12,841 nucleotides of DNA from Lawsonibacter sp. Its GTDB lineage: Bacteria; Bacillota; Clostridia; Oscillospirales; Oscillospiraceae. This document shows positions 4,649-12,252 of this stretch, piece after piece. Each line of letters begins with the position of its first letter. Positions within the stretch are counted from its first letter, which is position 1. The stretch is from the NCBI GenBank assembly GCA_022798155.1, contig JAAWLY010000057.1, positions 1-12,841 of the forward strand, read 5' to 3'. The translations under genes and the position numbers were made by a program. Under the pieces are notes generated by a model that did no database searches, was not told the DNA's origin, and saw only the letters and a list, made by a program, of their open reading frames with translations.

Positions 4649-5560
4649 ATGCCCACGAAGGAGGCCACTATCGCCGAAAATACCAGGTCAAGCTATCAAC
4701 AGTTTTCAAATAACCATATCCTCCCGGCCCTGGGTGATTTCCTCCTTTTGGATATTACCCCCGCTATGATCTCAAAACTGCTGCTTGACTTTCAGAAAAG
4801 CGGTCACTCCCATTCTTAGGCGGTCAAGCTGTATGTCATCCTAAACGGTATTTTTCAAATGGCTTTCCTTGATGACACAATTACAGTAAACCCCATGCTT
4901 AAAGTGAAACGCCCTGCACCCCGCAAGGATGAAAAGGTAAAAGGGGAAATGGAGAAAGCATACACCATCCAGCAGCTTCGATACATTCTCCAATGTCTGG
5001 AGCATGAGCCGTTGAAATGGCGGGTATATGTGAATCTCCTTGCTGATACTGGTATACGCCGGGGGGAGGCTTGCGGTCTGGAGTGGGCAGATGTAGACTG
5101 GAGAAACGAGATGATCACCATACGCCGCAACGCACAGTACACACCGGAAGCAGGGGTATACCTCACCACCCCTAAAAACGGAATGACCAGGGTGGTGGAT
5201 GTTGGGCCAGAAATGTTAGCGCTATTGAAGCAGCTCTGCAAGGAGTAGACCGGTAAAGCAATCAGCAAATATATTTTCACGCAGGAAAACAGCCCGGATA
5301 TGATGTATCCGCTTTCCCCCACCCGCTATTTTAAAAATTTTGGCCAGAAGTATGGCATCACGGATTTTCACCCACACAAGCTCCGCCACACCTCCGCAAG
5401 CCTGGCAATCACCAACGGGGCAGATGTGGTATCTGTCAGTGAGCGCCTGGGCCACAGTGACACAGCAGTTACACTGCGCATGTACGCCCACGCAAACGAA
5501 GAGAGTATACGCCGGGCCGGTCAGGCCGTCCGGGACGCACTCAAAGCACAAGGCTTATAA
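4649..5560 (+). pseudogene. Tyrosine recombinase (integrase) broken by two in-frame TAG codons
   Basis: One reading frame of 303 codons encodes a SAM-like core-binding domain (about 5-75) and a full catalytic domain (about 100-300). Catalytic residues are all present: Arg137 (TGIRRGE), Lys176 (TPKNG), His243-x-x-Arg246 (HKLRHT), His269 (LGHSD) and Tyr279 (MYAH). The frame is interrupted by TAG at 4817-4819 (codon 57) and 5246-5248 (codon 200), with no frameshift; similarity to relatives continues across both. The second context fits a CAG-to-TAG change. The start at 4649 has GGAGGGGG 5 bases upstream; an in-frame GTG at 4634 is the alternative. The N-terminus lacks the arm-binding domain many relatives have, so it may also be shortened. 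Read normally it gives three dead fragments. The protein would cut and join attachment sites at the tRNA-Thr 3' end. Confidence 0.88.
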
Positions 5561-5569
5561 AAACGAAAA

Positions 5570-5605
5570 ACCGGGCAGGGATATCCCCTGTCCGGTCTGC
5601 GTTTT
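5570..5605 (+). terminator. Terminator after the integrase
   Basis: ACCGGGCAGGG (5570-5580) pairs with CCCTGTCCGGT (5586-5596) with one mismatch, followed at a few bases by TTTT (5602-5605). It begins 9 bases after the integrase stop. Confidence 0.65.
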
Positions 5606-5667
5606 AAAGGCAATGTTGCGCTTTTTGTTACACCTTTTTAAAAGTCCATCGAAATGGAAGAAAAAGT

Positions 5668-5701
5668 AAAAGCCTTGTAACCGCTGTGCCACAAGGCTTT
5701 T
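5668..5701 (-). terminator. Terminator of tRNA-Thr
   Basis: AAAGCCTTGT (5668-5677) and ACAAGGCTTT (5691-5700) form a perfect 10-bp stem; read on the minus strand it begins 4 bases after the tRNA CCA end and is followed by a T-rich stretch. The arms end in A and T runs, so it could also work rightward. Confidence 0.75.
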
Positions 5702-5704
5702 GAC

Positions 5705-5779
5705 TGGAGCTAGTGGTGGGAATCGAACCCACAACCCCATCATTACGAGTGATGTGCTCTGCCATTGAGCCACACTAGC
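5705..5779 (-). tRNA. tRNA-Thr (anticodon CGU)
   Basis: A full 75-base cloverleaf on the minus strand: acceptor GCTAGTG/CACTAGC, D arm GCTC/GAGC, anticodon stem CATCA/TGATG around loop CTCGTAA (anticodon CGT), five-base variable loop, T arm GTGGG-TTCGATT-CCCAC, discriminator T and encoded CCA. It reads ACG codons. The 3' end faces the integrase, so it is the likely attachment site; the gene is intact, which means integration restored it. Confidence 0.96.
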
Positions 5780-5829
5780 ATGTACCGTGAAAAGGAGCTA
5801 ACCTGGTTGAAGCAACTGACATGGCTTAT

Positions 5830-5858
5830 ATTATAACTTGAAATAAAATCTGCGTCAA
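5830..5858 (-). promoter_or_regulatory. Promoter of tRNA-Thr
   Basis: On the minus strand TTGACG (+ strand 5853-5858), 17-base spacer, perfect TATAAT (+ strand 5830-5835). The start would fall about 44 bases before the mature tRNA. I see no convincing rightward promoter for the pyrophosphatase in 5780-6013. Confidence 0.88.
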
Positions 5859-6013
5859 TAGAAAAATACACAATTTCTTGATGGGCTGGGCGATCCAGCA
5901 AGAAATGCCGGGGAATTTTCCTGCGCGTCAAGGCAAAGATCTGGAGGTCTATCTGCCAAGAAAACTGCAATTTGAGCGGCGGATATCTCTTGCGCAAGCC
6001 AAAGGAGCGTGGT

Positions 6014-7747
6014 ATGATAATCTTAACACAAAATTCCTGTCTGCCGGCCATTCCTGCGGAAGAAATGAGGCTCACTATGAACATTCAGACATCCTCCCCC
6101 CGTGCCATCAAAGTCATCGGCCACCGCAACCCAGACACCGACTCCATCTGCGCCGCCATTACCTACAGCCGCCTGAAAAATATCCTGGACCCGGAGCACC
6201 CCTGCAAGCCCTGCCGGGCGGGGCTGCTCAACCGGGAGACCGAGTTTGTGCTGGACTATTTCAAGGTTCCGCTTCCCCAGCTCTACACCGACGTCAGCCC
6301 CCATATCCGTGACGTGGACATCCGGCCCGCCCAGGGTGTAGACGGGGAGACCAGTCTGCGCCGGGCCTGGATGACCATGCGGGACCAGGAGCTGGACACC
6401 CTGTGCATTGTGGACCAGGACCAGAATCTGCAGGGGGTTATTACTGTCAAGGACGTGGCCACCGCCAACATGGACGGCCTGGACCCCCACGCCCTGGAGA
6501 TATCCAAGACCAGCTACCGGAATCTGCTGGACATTCTGGACGGCACGGTGCTGGTGGGAGACGTGACGGGCAAGACGGTGGAGGGACGCATTGTGATCGG
6601 TTCGGGCAGCGCCGAGCAGATCGAGAAGTCCATCTCCCCCGGCGATGTTGTTGTCGTCAGCAACCGGGCGGAGAGCCTGCTGGCCGCCCTGGAGATGGAT
6701 GCAGGCTGTATTGTGGTGTGTGCCAGCAGCAGGGTGTCCCGCACCATGCAGATGCTGGCCGAGGAGAAGGGCTGCATCCTCATCAGCACCGAGCTGAGCA
6801 CCTACGTAGCCGGACTGATGCTCAGCCAGGCCGCCCCCATTCGCCAGTACATGACCACCGGAAATCTGCTCACTTTCACCCTTCACACCCCCGTGGAGGA
6901 GGCCACCAAGGTGATGGCGTCGGTGCGCTTCCGCTACTTCCCCGTGCTGGATGACGACGGCAAGTACATCGGCGTTGTCTCCCGCCGGAACATGCTGAAC
7001 CTGCACAAAAAGCAGCTGATTCTGGTGGACCACAACGAGAAGAGCCAGGCCGCGGAGGGCATCGACCAGGCGGAGGTGCTGGAGATTATCGACCACCACC
7101 GCATCGGCGCCATCGAGACCGACGGCCCGGTGTATTTCCGCAACGTGCCGGTGGGCTGTACCTGCACCATCGTCTACCAGATGTACCGGGAAAACGGGGT
7201 GGAGATCGACCCCACCACCGCCGGGCTGCTGCTGTCCGCCATTTTGTCCGACACCCTGATGTTCCGCAGCCCCACCTGCACCCCTGTGGATGAGCGGGCC
7301 GCCCGGGAGCTGGCGGAGCTGGCCGGGGTCAACCTGGAGCAGTACGCCGACGAGATGTTCTCCCACGGGGGCGACGTGTCTGGCAAGACGGCGGCGGAGG
7401 TCTTTAATGGCGACTATAAGATTTTCACCAGCGGAGACGTCCGCTTCGGCGTGGGCCAGGGCAGCTATATGACGGAGAAGAACCGGAAGGCTGCCCAGGC
7501 CCTGGTGGGCCCCTATCTGCCAGAGGCCCGGGTCAAGCAGGGGCTGGATTACATCTTCTATATGTTCACCGACGTGCGCAACTCCAGCACCGAGCTGCTC
7601 ATGGCCGGAAGCGGCGCCGAAACCCTCATCAAAACGGCTTTTGACACGGAAGTGGTGGATGGAATTGCCACCCTGCCCGGCGTGGTCAGTCGAAAAAAGC
7701 AGATGATCCCCCGGCTGATCAGCGCGATCAAGTCGGAACAGGAGTAG
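6014..7747 (+). CDS. ppaC: Manganese-dependent inorganic pyrophosphatase with CBS-DRTGG insert (family II)
   Basis: Hydrolyses pyrophosphate to phosphate in the cytoplasm, pulling biosynthetic reactions forward. The DHH domain has GHRNPDTDS (His37, Asp41, Asp43), LVDHNE (Asp339, His340) and IIDHH (Asp360-His362); the DHHA2 domain ends with SRKKQ (559-563), the substrate-binding motif. Between the first two motifs lie CBS (about 99-155), DRTGG (about 165-275) and CBS (about 278-332) domains; in characterised clostridial relatives this insert binds AMP (inhibiting) and diadenosine polyphosphates (activating). At 577 residues the length fits the CBS-DRTGG class. I place the start at 6014, where AAAGGAG lies 6 bases upstream; an ATG at 6077 with a weaker GAGG site would remove 21 residues before the first motif and is also possible. 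The cellulase gene begins 5 bases after the TAG stop. Confidence 0.94.
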   Translation: MIILTQNSCLPAIPAEEMRLTMNIQTSSPRAIKVIGHRNPDTDSICAAITYSRLKNILDPEHPCKPCRAGLLNRETEFVLDYFKVPLPQLYTDVSPHIRDVDIRPAQGVDGETSLRRAWMTMRDQELDTLCIVDQDQNLQGVITVKDVATANMDGLDPHALEISKTSYRNLLDILDGTVLVGDVTGKTVEGRIVIGSGSAEQIEKSISPGDVVVVSNRAESLLAALEMDAGCIVVCASSRVSRTMQMLAEEKGCILISTELSTYVAGLMLSQAAPIRQYMTTGNLLTFTLHTPVEEATKVMASVRFRYFPVLDDDGKYIGVVSRRNMLNLHKKQLILVDHNEKSQAAEGIDQAEVLEIIDHHRIGAIETDGPVYFRNVPVGCTCTIVYQMYRENGVEIDPTTAGLLLSAILSDTLMFRSPTCTPVDERAARELAELAGVNLEQYADEMFSHGGDVSGKTAAEVFNGDYKIFTSGDVRFGVGQGSYMTEKNRKAAQALVGPYLPEARVKQGLDYIFYMFTDVRNSSTELLMAGSGAETLIKTAFDTEVVDGIATLPGVVSRKKQMIPRLISAIKSEQE

Positions 7748-7752
7748 AGGCT

Positions 7753-9300
7753 GTGAAGCGCCGCGTTGCGGCCGGCCTGCTGGCGCTGGCCTGCCTTCTG
7801 ATTCTTACAGGGGCCGCCCGCTTTTCCGATGTGCCGGAGGGGAGCTGGTACGCCCAGCCCGTCGGGGAGATGGCGGCAAAGGGCCTGATCTCCGGCTATC
7901 CCGAGGGCGTCTTTGGTCCTGGCGACCCCATCACGGCGGCCCAGTTTGTGGCCATTGCCGCCCGCTGCGCCGGCCTGGCCCCCGTCCCCGGCCAGACGGG
8001 CCACTGGGCCGCCGGTTCCCTCCAAGCGGCCCTCCAGGCCGGCTGGTACGACTGGGACGAGATCCCCCCCACAGGGGAGCGGTTTGACCAGCCCATCTCC
8101 CGGCAGCTGGCGGTAAAGATTCTCATGCGGGCCCTGCTGCCCCAGGCCCGGGGGGATTACAACACCGAGTCCCGAAAAATCCGGGATTTCTCCCAGCTGG
8201 ACGGCCGCTACTACGAGCCCGTGCTGGCCGCCTACGCCTCTGGGGTTGTTTCCGGGGACAATTTGGGCAACTTCAATCCCCAAAACGGACTGAGCCGGGC
8301 GGAGGCCTGCGTCATGTTTTTACAGGCCATCCGCCGCTCCGGCGGAGTCCAAACTCCCACCGCGGTTCCAGAACCACCGCCTCCCGCGGCGGCAGCCCAG
8401 GGCGGCGTGTCGGAACACGGCTGGCTCCAGGTAATCGGGACCCAGCTGTGCGGCGAGGACGGCCAGCCGGTGGTGTTGCGGGGGATGAGCAGCCACGGAA
8501 TACAGTGGTACGGGCAGTACGCCAGTCCCCAGTCCATCCAAAATACCGCCCAGTATGGAGCCAACCTCTTCCGGGTGGCCATGTACACCGGGGAAAACGG
8601 CTACCTCAGCAATCCGGCAGCCATCCGCCAGAAGGTGATCCAGGCGGTGGATGGGGCAATCGCCTGCAACCTGTATGTTATCATCGACTGGCACATCCTC
8701 TCTGACGGCGACCCCATGACCTGCGTTACACAGGCGGAGGCCTTCTTTGCGGAGATGGCGGAGCGTTATCGTGACCAGCCCGGGGTGTTGTATGAGATAT
8801 GCAACGAGCCAAACGGGGCCGTTACCTGGGAGGGGAACGTTAAGCCCTACGCCCAGCGAGTCATCGCCGCCATCCGAAAATCTTCTCCCCGGTCGGTGAT
8901 TCTGGTGGGCAGCCCCACCTGGAGCCAGGACATCCACCTGGCGGCCCAGTCCCCGCTGGAGGAGGACAACCTGATGTATACCCTCCACTTCTACGCGGGC
9001 ACCCACGGCGAGGAACTGCGGCGGCGGGTGGACAGCGCGCTGGCAAAGGGCCTGCCCGTCTTTGTCTCGGAGTGGGGGACCAGCCGGGCCGACGGCAGCG
9101 GGGGCGTATTTTTAGAGGAGTCGGCGCAGTGGCTGGACTTTTTAGACCGGCGGGGAATCAGTTGGGCCAACTGGTCCCTGTGCGACAAAAACGAGACTTC
9201 CGCAGCCTTGCGCCCCGGGACCTCTCCGGACCGGGCCTGGAGCCGGGAAGATCTGAGCCAGTCGGGCGCCTTTGTGTTCTCCCGCTTTGCCATGTCATAG
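7753..9300 (+). CDS. Secreted SLH-domain GH5 endoglucanase (cellulase)
   Basis: A 515-residue protein starting at GTG, with a signal peptide (1-22, positive MKRR then a hydrophobic core to LTGAA). Three S-layer homology repeats follow: about 24-71 (FSDVPEGSWYAQPV...), 82-130 (degenerate) and 143-193; these hold proteins to the cell wall through secondary polymers. A proline/alanine linker (201-216) leads to a GH5 (GH5_2-like) catalytic domain, about 222-510: RGMSSHG (His248), DWH (His314), YEICNEPNG with acid/base Glu352, HFYAG (His412, Tyr414) and VFVSEWGTS with nucleophile Glu440. It would cut internal beta-1,4 links of cellulose or related glucans at the cell surface. It begins 5 bases after the pyrophosphatase stop, using a CAGGAG inside that gene's end, so the two are probably co-transcribed. 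No carbohydrate-binding module is visible. Confidence 0.92.
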   Translation: MKRRVAAGLLALACLLILTGAARFSDVPEGSWYAQPVGEMAAKGLISGYPEGVFGPGDPITAAQFVAIAARCAGLAPVPGQTGHWAAGSLQAALQAGWYDWDEIPPTGERFDQPISRQLAVKILMRALLPQARGDYNTESRKIRDFSQLDGRYYEPVLAAYASGVVSGDNLGNFNPQNGLSRAEACVMFLQAIRRSGGVQTPTAVPEPPPPAAAAQGGVSEHGWLQVIGTQLCGEDGQPVVLRGMSSHGIQWYGQYASPQSIQNTAQYGANLFRVAMYTGENGYLSNPAAIRQKVIQAVDGAIACNLYVIIDWHILSDGDPMTCVTQAEAFFAEMAERYRDQPGVLYEICNEPNGAVTWEGNVKPYAQRVIAAIRKSSPRSVILVGSPTWSQDIHLAAQSPLEEDNLMYTLHFYAGTHGEELRRRVDSALAKGLPVFVSEWGTSRADGSGGVFLEESAQWLDFLDRRGISWANWSLCDKNETSAALRPGTSPDRAWSREDLSQSGAFVFSRFAMS

Positions 9301-9323
9301 ACGCGGCGACCGCCCGCCGCCTG

Positions 9324-9362
9324 AAAAAATCCGCTGAAACAGTATGTTTCAGCGGATTTTTT
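9324..9362. terminator. Bidirectional terminator between convergent genes
   Basis: A perfect 18-bp stem (9324-9341 with 9345-9362) around a GTA loop, with A-run and T-run at the outer ends so that it works on both strands. It serves the cellulase (rightward) and the ABC ATPase gene (leftward, stop 26 bases away). Confidence 0.95.
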
Positions 9363-9387
9363 GTCATATCAACCGGCGGGGCCGTCC

Positions 9388-10464
9388 TTACAGGATGTGG
9401 ACCGACTCTGGGTCAAAGACCAGACGGCACTGATCCCTCACCTGATAGATGCGCTTGTTTTTGGGGTTGTAGTCGGTGAGCTTGACCAGGGTGTTCCCCA
9501 CTTTCACATGGTAGTTCTGATAGGAGCCCATGAAGCAGGACAGAGTCACCTCACAGGGCAGCCCGCCCTGGTCGGCCAGCACGGCGGACTCAGGCCGGAG
9601 CACTACGGTGTACTCGCTCCCGGGGGTCATCCCCTCCTTGGCGGGGACCCGGGCGGAGTGGCCCTCCACCTTCAGGACGGCGTGGTCGCCGTCCATCTTC
9701 TCCAGGGTGCCCTTGAGGAAGTTGGCCTCGCCGATGAAATCAGCCACAAACTCGCTGTTGGGGTGGTAGTAAATCTCCTGGGGGGAGCCCATTTGGGCCA
9801 CCACGCCTTGGTTCATGATGATGATGTTGTCGCTGAGGGCCATGGCCTCGCTCTGGTCGTGGGTGACGTAGATGGCGGTGATGCCCACCTCCTGCTGGAT
9901 GCGGCGAATTTCCGTCCGCATGGACACGCGCAGCTTGGCGTCCAGGTTGGACAGGGGCTCGTCGAAGAGGAGGACGGAGGGCTCGATCACCAGGGCCCGG
10001 GCCAGGGCCACACGCTGCTGCTGTCCGCCGGAGAGCTGGTTGGTCATGCGGCCCTCCATGCCGGTGAGCTCCACCAGGTCCAGGATGCGCATAACCCGCT
10101 TTTGAATCTCGTCCTTGGGCACCTTGCGCAGCTTCAGGCCGTAGGCCACGTTGTCGAACACATTGTAGTGGGGAAGGAGGGCGTAGCTCTGGAAGACCAT
10201 GGCGGTGTCCCGCTTGTTGGGGGTGAGGGCGTTGATGGCCTGCTCTCCCAGGTAGATTTCCCCCTCGTCGGGGCTTTCGAAGCCGGCGATCATCCGCAGG
10301 GTAGTGGTCTTGCCGCAGCCCGAGGGGCCCAGCAGGGTGACGAAGGAGCCCGGCTCGATGGTCAGGGAGGTGTCCTTCACCGCGTAAAAGTCTTTGCCCG
10401 TCTTGGGGTCCTGGTAGATTTTGGAGATGTGGTCCAGACGGACTCCCTTTTTCACTTTGGACAT
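9388..10464 (-). CDS. ABC transporter ATP-binding protein (iron(III)/phosphonate/polyamine-like)
   Basis: A 358-residue ATPase that powers the transporter encoded upstream. Walker A GPSGCGKTT (46-54), Q-loop Gln92 (FQSYALLPH), signature LSGGQQQR (144-151), Walker B VLLFDEP (164-170) and switch His202 are all intact. The C-terminal part (about 250-358) is a TOBE-type regulatory domain with VVLRPESAVL. This layout is shared by FbpC/AfuC (iron), PhnT (2-aminoethylphosphonate) and PotA (polyamine) proteins, and the substrate cannot be chosen from the ATPase alone. AAGGAGG lies 8 bases before the ATG and overlaps the end of the permease gene, whose stop is 3 bases upstream. Last gene of the leftward operon. 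Confidence 0.93.
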   Translation of the reverse strand: MSKVKKGVRLDHISKIYQDPKTGKDFYAVKDTSLTIEPGSFVTLLGPSGCGKTTTLRMIAGFESPDEGEIYLGEQAINALTPNKRDTAMVFQSYALLPHYNVFDNVAYGLKLRKVPKDEIQKRVMRILDLVELTGMEGRMTNQLSGGQQQRVALARALVIEPSVLLFDEPLSNLDAKLRVSMRTEIRRIQQEVGITAIYVTHDQSEAMALSDNIIIMNQGVVAQMGSPQEIYYHPNSEFVADFIGEANFLKGTLEKMDGDHAVLKVEGHSARVPAKEGMTPGSEYTVVLRPESAVLADQGGLPCEVTLSCFMGSYQNYHVKVGNTLVKLTDYNPKNKRIYQVRDQCRLVFDPESVHIL

Positions 10465-10467
10465 GGT

Positions 10468-12177
10468 TTAACCCTCCTTGATTTTCTTGCTGGTGCCAAA
10501 GTACTTAATAAACAGGTTCATCAGCAGCACCGAGCCGTAGGTGATGAGGATCAGAATGGTGGCGAAGGCGCAGGCGATGGAGTAGGCGCCCTTCTCGGCA
10601 AACTCATTGATCTGTACGGTAATGAGATAGACGCTGGGGGTGACCAGCAGGATGATGGCGGAGATGGCAGTGATGGACCGGACGAAGGCCGTCACCAAGC
10701 CGCTGAGGAAGGAGTCTTTAATCAGCGGGAGGGTGACCGTCATAAACACCTTAAAGCTGTCCGCGCCCATGTCGTAGGCCGACTCCTCAATGGACCTATC
10801 GATCTGCCGCAGGGCGGAGATGCCGCTGCGGGTGCCGGTGGGCAGGGAGCGGACCACAAAGACGATAACGAGGATGGCCGCGCTGCCGTAGAGTCCCTGC
10901 ATAAATCCGGTATGGAACACGCCGCCGGAGAATCCACGAATGTACCCCACGCCCAGCACCGTCCCGGGGACGGCCATGGCCAGCATGGATACCGCCTCGA
11001 TAAAGCCCTTGGATTTAAACTTCCGCTTGACCACCAAATAAGAGATAATCATGGACAACAGGGCGGTGATGGGGGAAGCAATCAGGGAGAGCACGAAGGA
11101 GTCGCGGAAGGCCTGAAGGCCGTGGTAGCGGCTGAACACCTGGCCAAACCACTTGAAGGTCAGCGGGGTGAACTTGTAGCCCCAGGTGGGGAACAGGGCC
11201 CCGATGGGCACGCAGGCGTACATCATAATGACGAAGATGGTGGCCAGGGAGCACAGGAGGGTCAGGGGAATGGTGACGCTCCTGTCCTCAATGAGCATCC
11301 TCCCCCGGCTGGCCTTGCCGGTGAGGGTGGCGGCAGTTTTTGCCTCCAGATAGTATTTTTGGACAATAAACATACAAAGCGTAATGCACAGCAGCACCAC
11401 GGCCATAGCCGCCGCGCCCTGCTTGTCGTAGGCGCCGGTGATTTGCAGGTAGATGGTGGTGGCCAGGGTGTCATAGGAGCCGCCGATGATCATGGGGTTG
11501 GCGAAGTCGGCGATGGACTCAATAAAGGTCACCAGAAAGGCGTTGCCCAGGCCGGGGAGGAGCAAGGGCAGGGTGACGGTCATAAAAACCTTGGACCGGC
11601 TGGCCCCCATGTCCCGGGCGGCCTCCTCCAGGGAGGGGTCGATGTTTTTCAGCAGGCCCTTGAGCATCATGTAGCACACCGGGAAGAAGGTCAGTGTCTG
11701 GACAATGACGATACCCCAGAAGCCGTAGACGCTGTTGTCCTCCATGCCCAGCAGGAAGTAGGTGATGATGCCCGCCTTGCCGAAGAGCATAATCATGGAC
11801 AGGGACAGCACAAAGGGGGGCGACACCACGGGGAGCATGGACACCACCTTGAACAGGCCGCCCACAAGCTTCCACATCCTGACGTAGACCTCCACATAGG
11901 CGAAGAGCAGGCCCACGACGGTGGACAGAATCCCCACCAGGAAGCCCACCTTCAGGGTGTTGCCGATGGCGGTGCGGAAGGTGGGCATGGCCATGACCTT
12001 CTGGAAGGTGGCCAGGGTAAAGCCGTTTCCGCCGTAAAAGCTGTCCACCAGCAGGATGGCCAGGGGGTAAAGGATGAACAGGGTCAAAAACGCGATCAGG
12101 ACCACGATAGTGCCCACCATAATGGGGTCGGCCATCAGCTTTTTCCGGTCCAGCGCCGCGCTCTGGCTTTTTGCCAT
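10468..12177 (-). CDS. ABC transporter permease, two fused membrane domains
   Basis: A 569-residue inner-membrane protein made of two BPD_transp_1 domains in one chain (about 20-280 and 300-560), each with about six hydrophobic helices. Each half carries an EAA loop that docks the ATPase: EEAARDMGASRSKVFMTVTLP (184-204, described by its ends) and EESAYDMGADSFKVFM (464-479). The two loops share KVFMTVTLPL, showing a duplication. Fused permeases of this length are typical of the FbpB/AfuB iron(III) and PhnU/V-like systems. AAAAGGAGG lies 8 bases before the ATG. It is preceded by a hairpin that separates it from the binding-protein gene, and followed at 3 bases by the ATPase gene. Confidence 0.93.
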   Translation of the reverse strand: MAKSQSAALDRKKLMADPIMVGTIVVLIAFLTLFILYPLAILLVDSFYGGNGFTLATFQKVMAMPTFRTAIGNTLKVGFLVGILSTVVGLLFAYVEVYVRMWKLVGGLFKVVSMLPVVSPPFVLSLSMIMLFGKAGIITYFLLGMEDNSVYGFWGIVIVQTLTFFPVCYMMLKGLLKNIDPSLEEAARDMGASRSKVFMTVTLPLLLPGLGNAFLVTFIESIADFANPMIIGGSYDTLATTIYLQITGAYDKQGAAAMAVVLLCITLCMFIVQKYYLEAKTAATLTGKASRGRMLIEDRSVTIPLTLLCSLATIFVIMMYACVPIGALFPTWGYKFTPLTFKWFGQVFSRYHGLQAFRDSFVLSLIASPITALLSMIISYLVVKRKFKSKGFIEAVSMLAMAVPGTVLGVGYIRGFSGGVFHTGFMQGLYGSAAILVIVFVVRSLPTGTRSGISALRQIDRSIEESAYDMGADSFKVFMTVTLPLIKDSFLSGLVTAFVRSITAISAIILLVTPSVYLITVQINEFAEKGAYSIACAFATILILITYGSVLLMNLFIKYFGTSKKIKEG

Positions 12178-12205
12178 GGAGAAGCCCTCCTTTTGTTCAG
12201 ATTAG

Positions 12206-12237
12206 AAAAGGGGGGACGGCGGTATGCGCCGTCCCCC
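12206..12237 (-). terminator. Intra-operon hairpin after the binding-protein gene
   Basis: GGGGGACGGCG (12211-12221) pairs perfectly over 11 bp with CGCCGTCCCCC (12227-12237); on the minus strand it is followed by C then TTTT. It sits between the binding-protein stop and the permease ribosome site, so it may act as a partial terminator or protect the upstream mRNA, lowering permease and ATPase levels. Confidence 0.8.
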
Positions 12238-12252
12238 GCTGGTTGCGGTGTA

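Larger units (their letters stand above)
1..5705. mobile_element. Integrated small mobile element at the 3' end of tRNA-Thr (left end not seen)
   Basis: An excisionase-like gene, a tyrosine integrase and a HUH replication initiator lie together next to the 3' end of a tRNA gene, the usual attachment site for tyrosine integrases. The integrase ends 144 bases before the tRNA CCA end. The cargo is small proteins, mostly unrecognised, plus a Uma2 nuclease and a ribbon-helix-helix regulator. No relaxase, coupling protein, capsid or terminase is visible, so it is not a complete conjugative element or tailed phage as seen here. I found no second copy of the tRNA 3' end to the left, so the left boundary may be outside the window, and the Uma2/RHH pair may belong to the element or to something next to it. 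An integrative mobilizable element, an integrated rolling-circle plasmid or a phage satellite are all possible. Confidence 0.6.

Noticed and set aside
4649..5560. A reassigned TAG genetic code as the general explanation
   Set aside because: Rep at 3023, the pyrophosphatase at 7745 and the cellulase at 9298 end in TAG at natural protein ends.
5743..6312. Open frames on both strands in the gap between tRNA-Thr and ppaC
   Set aside because: They cross the tRNA, the tRNA promoter or the start of ppaC, lack ribosome sites and resemble no family I know.
6023..7366. 447-codon open frame on the minus strand
   Set aside because: It lies wholly opposite the pyrophosphatase, which has all family motifs; the antisense product is His/Gly/Val-rich with no known domain, an effect of high GC.
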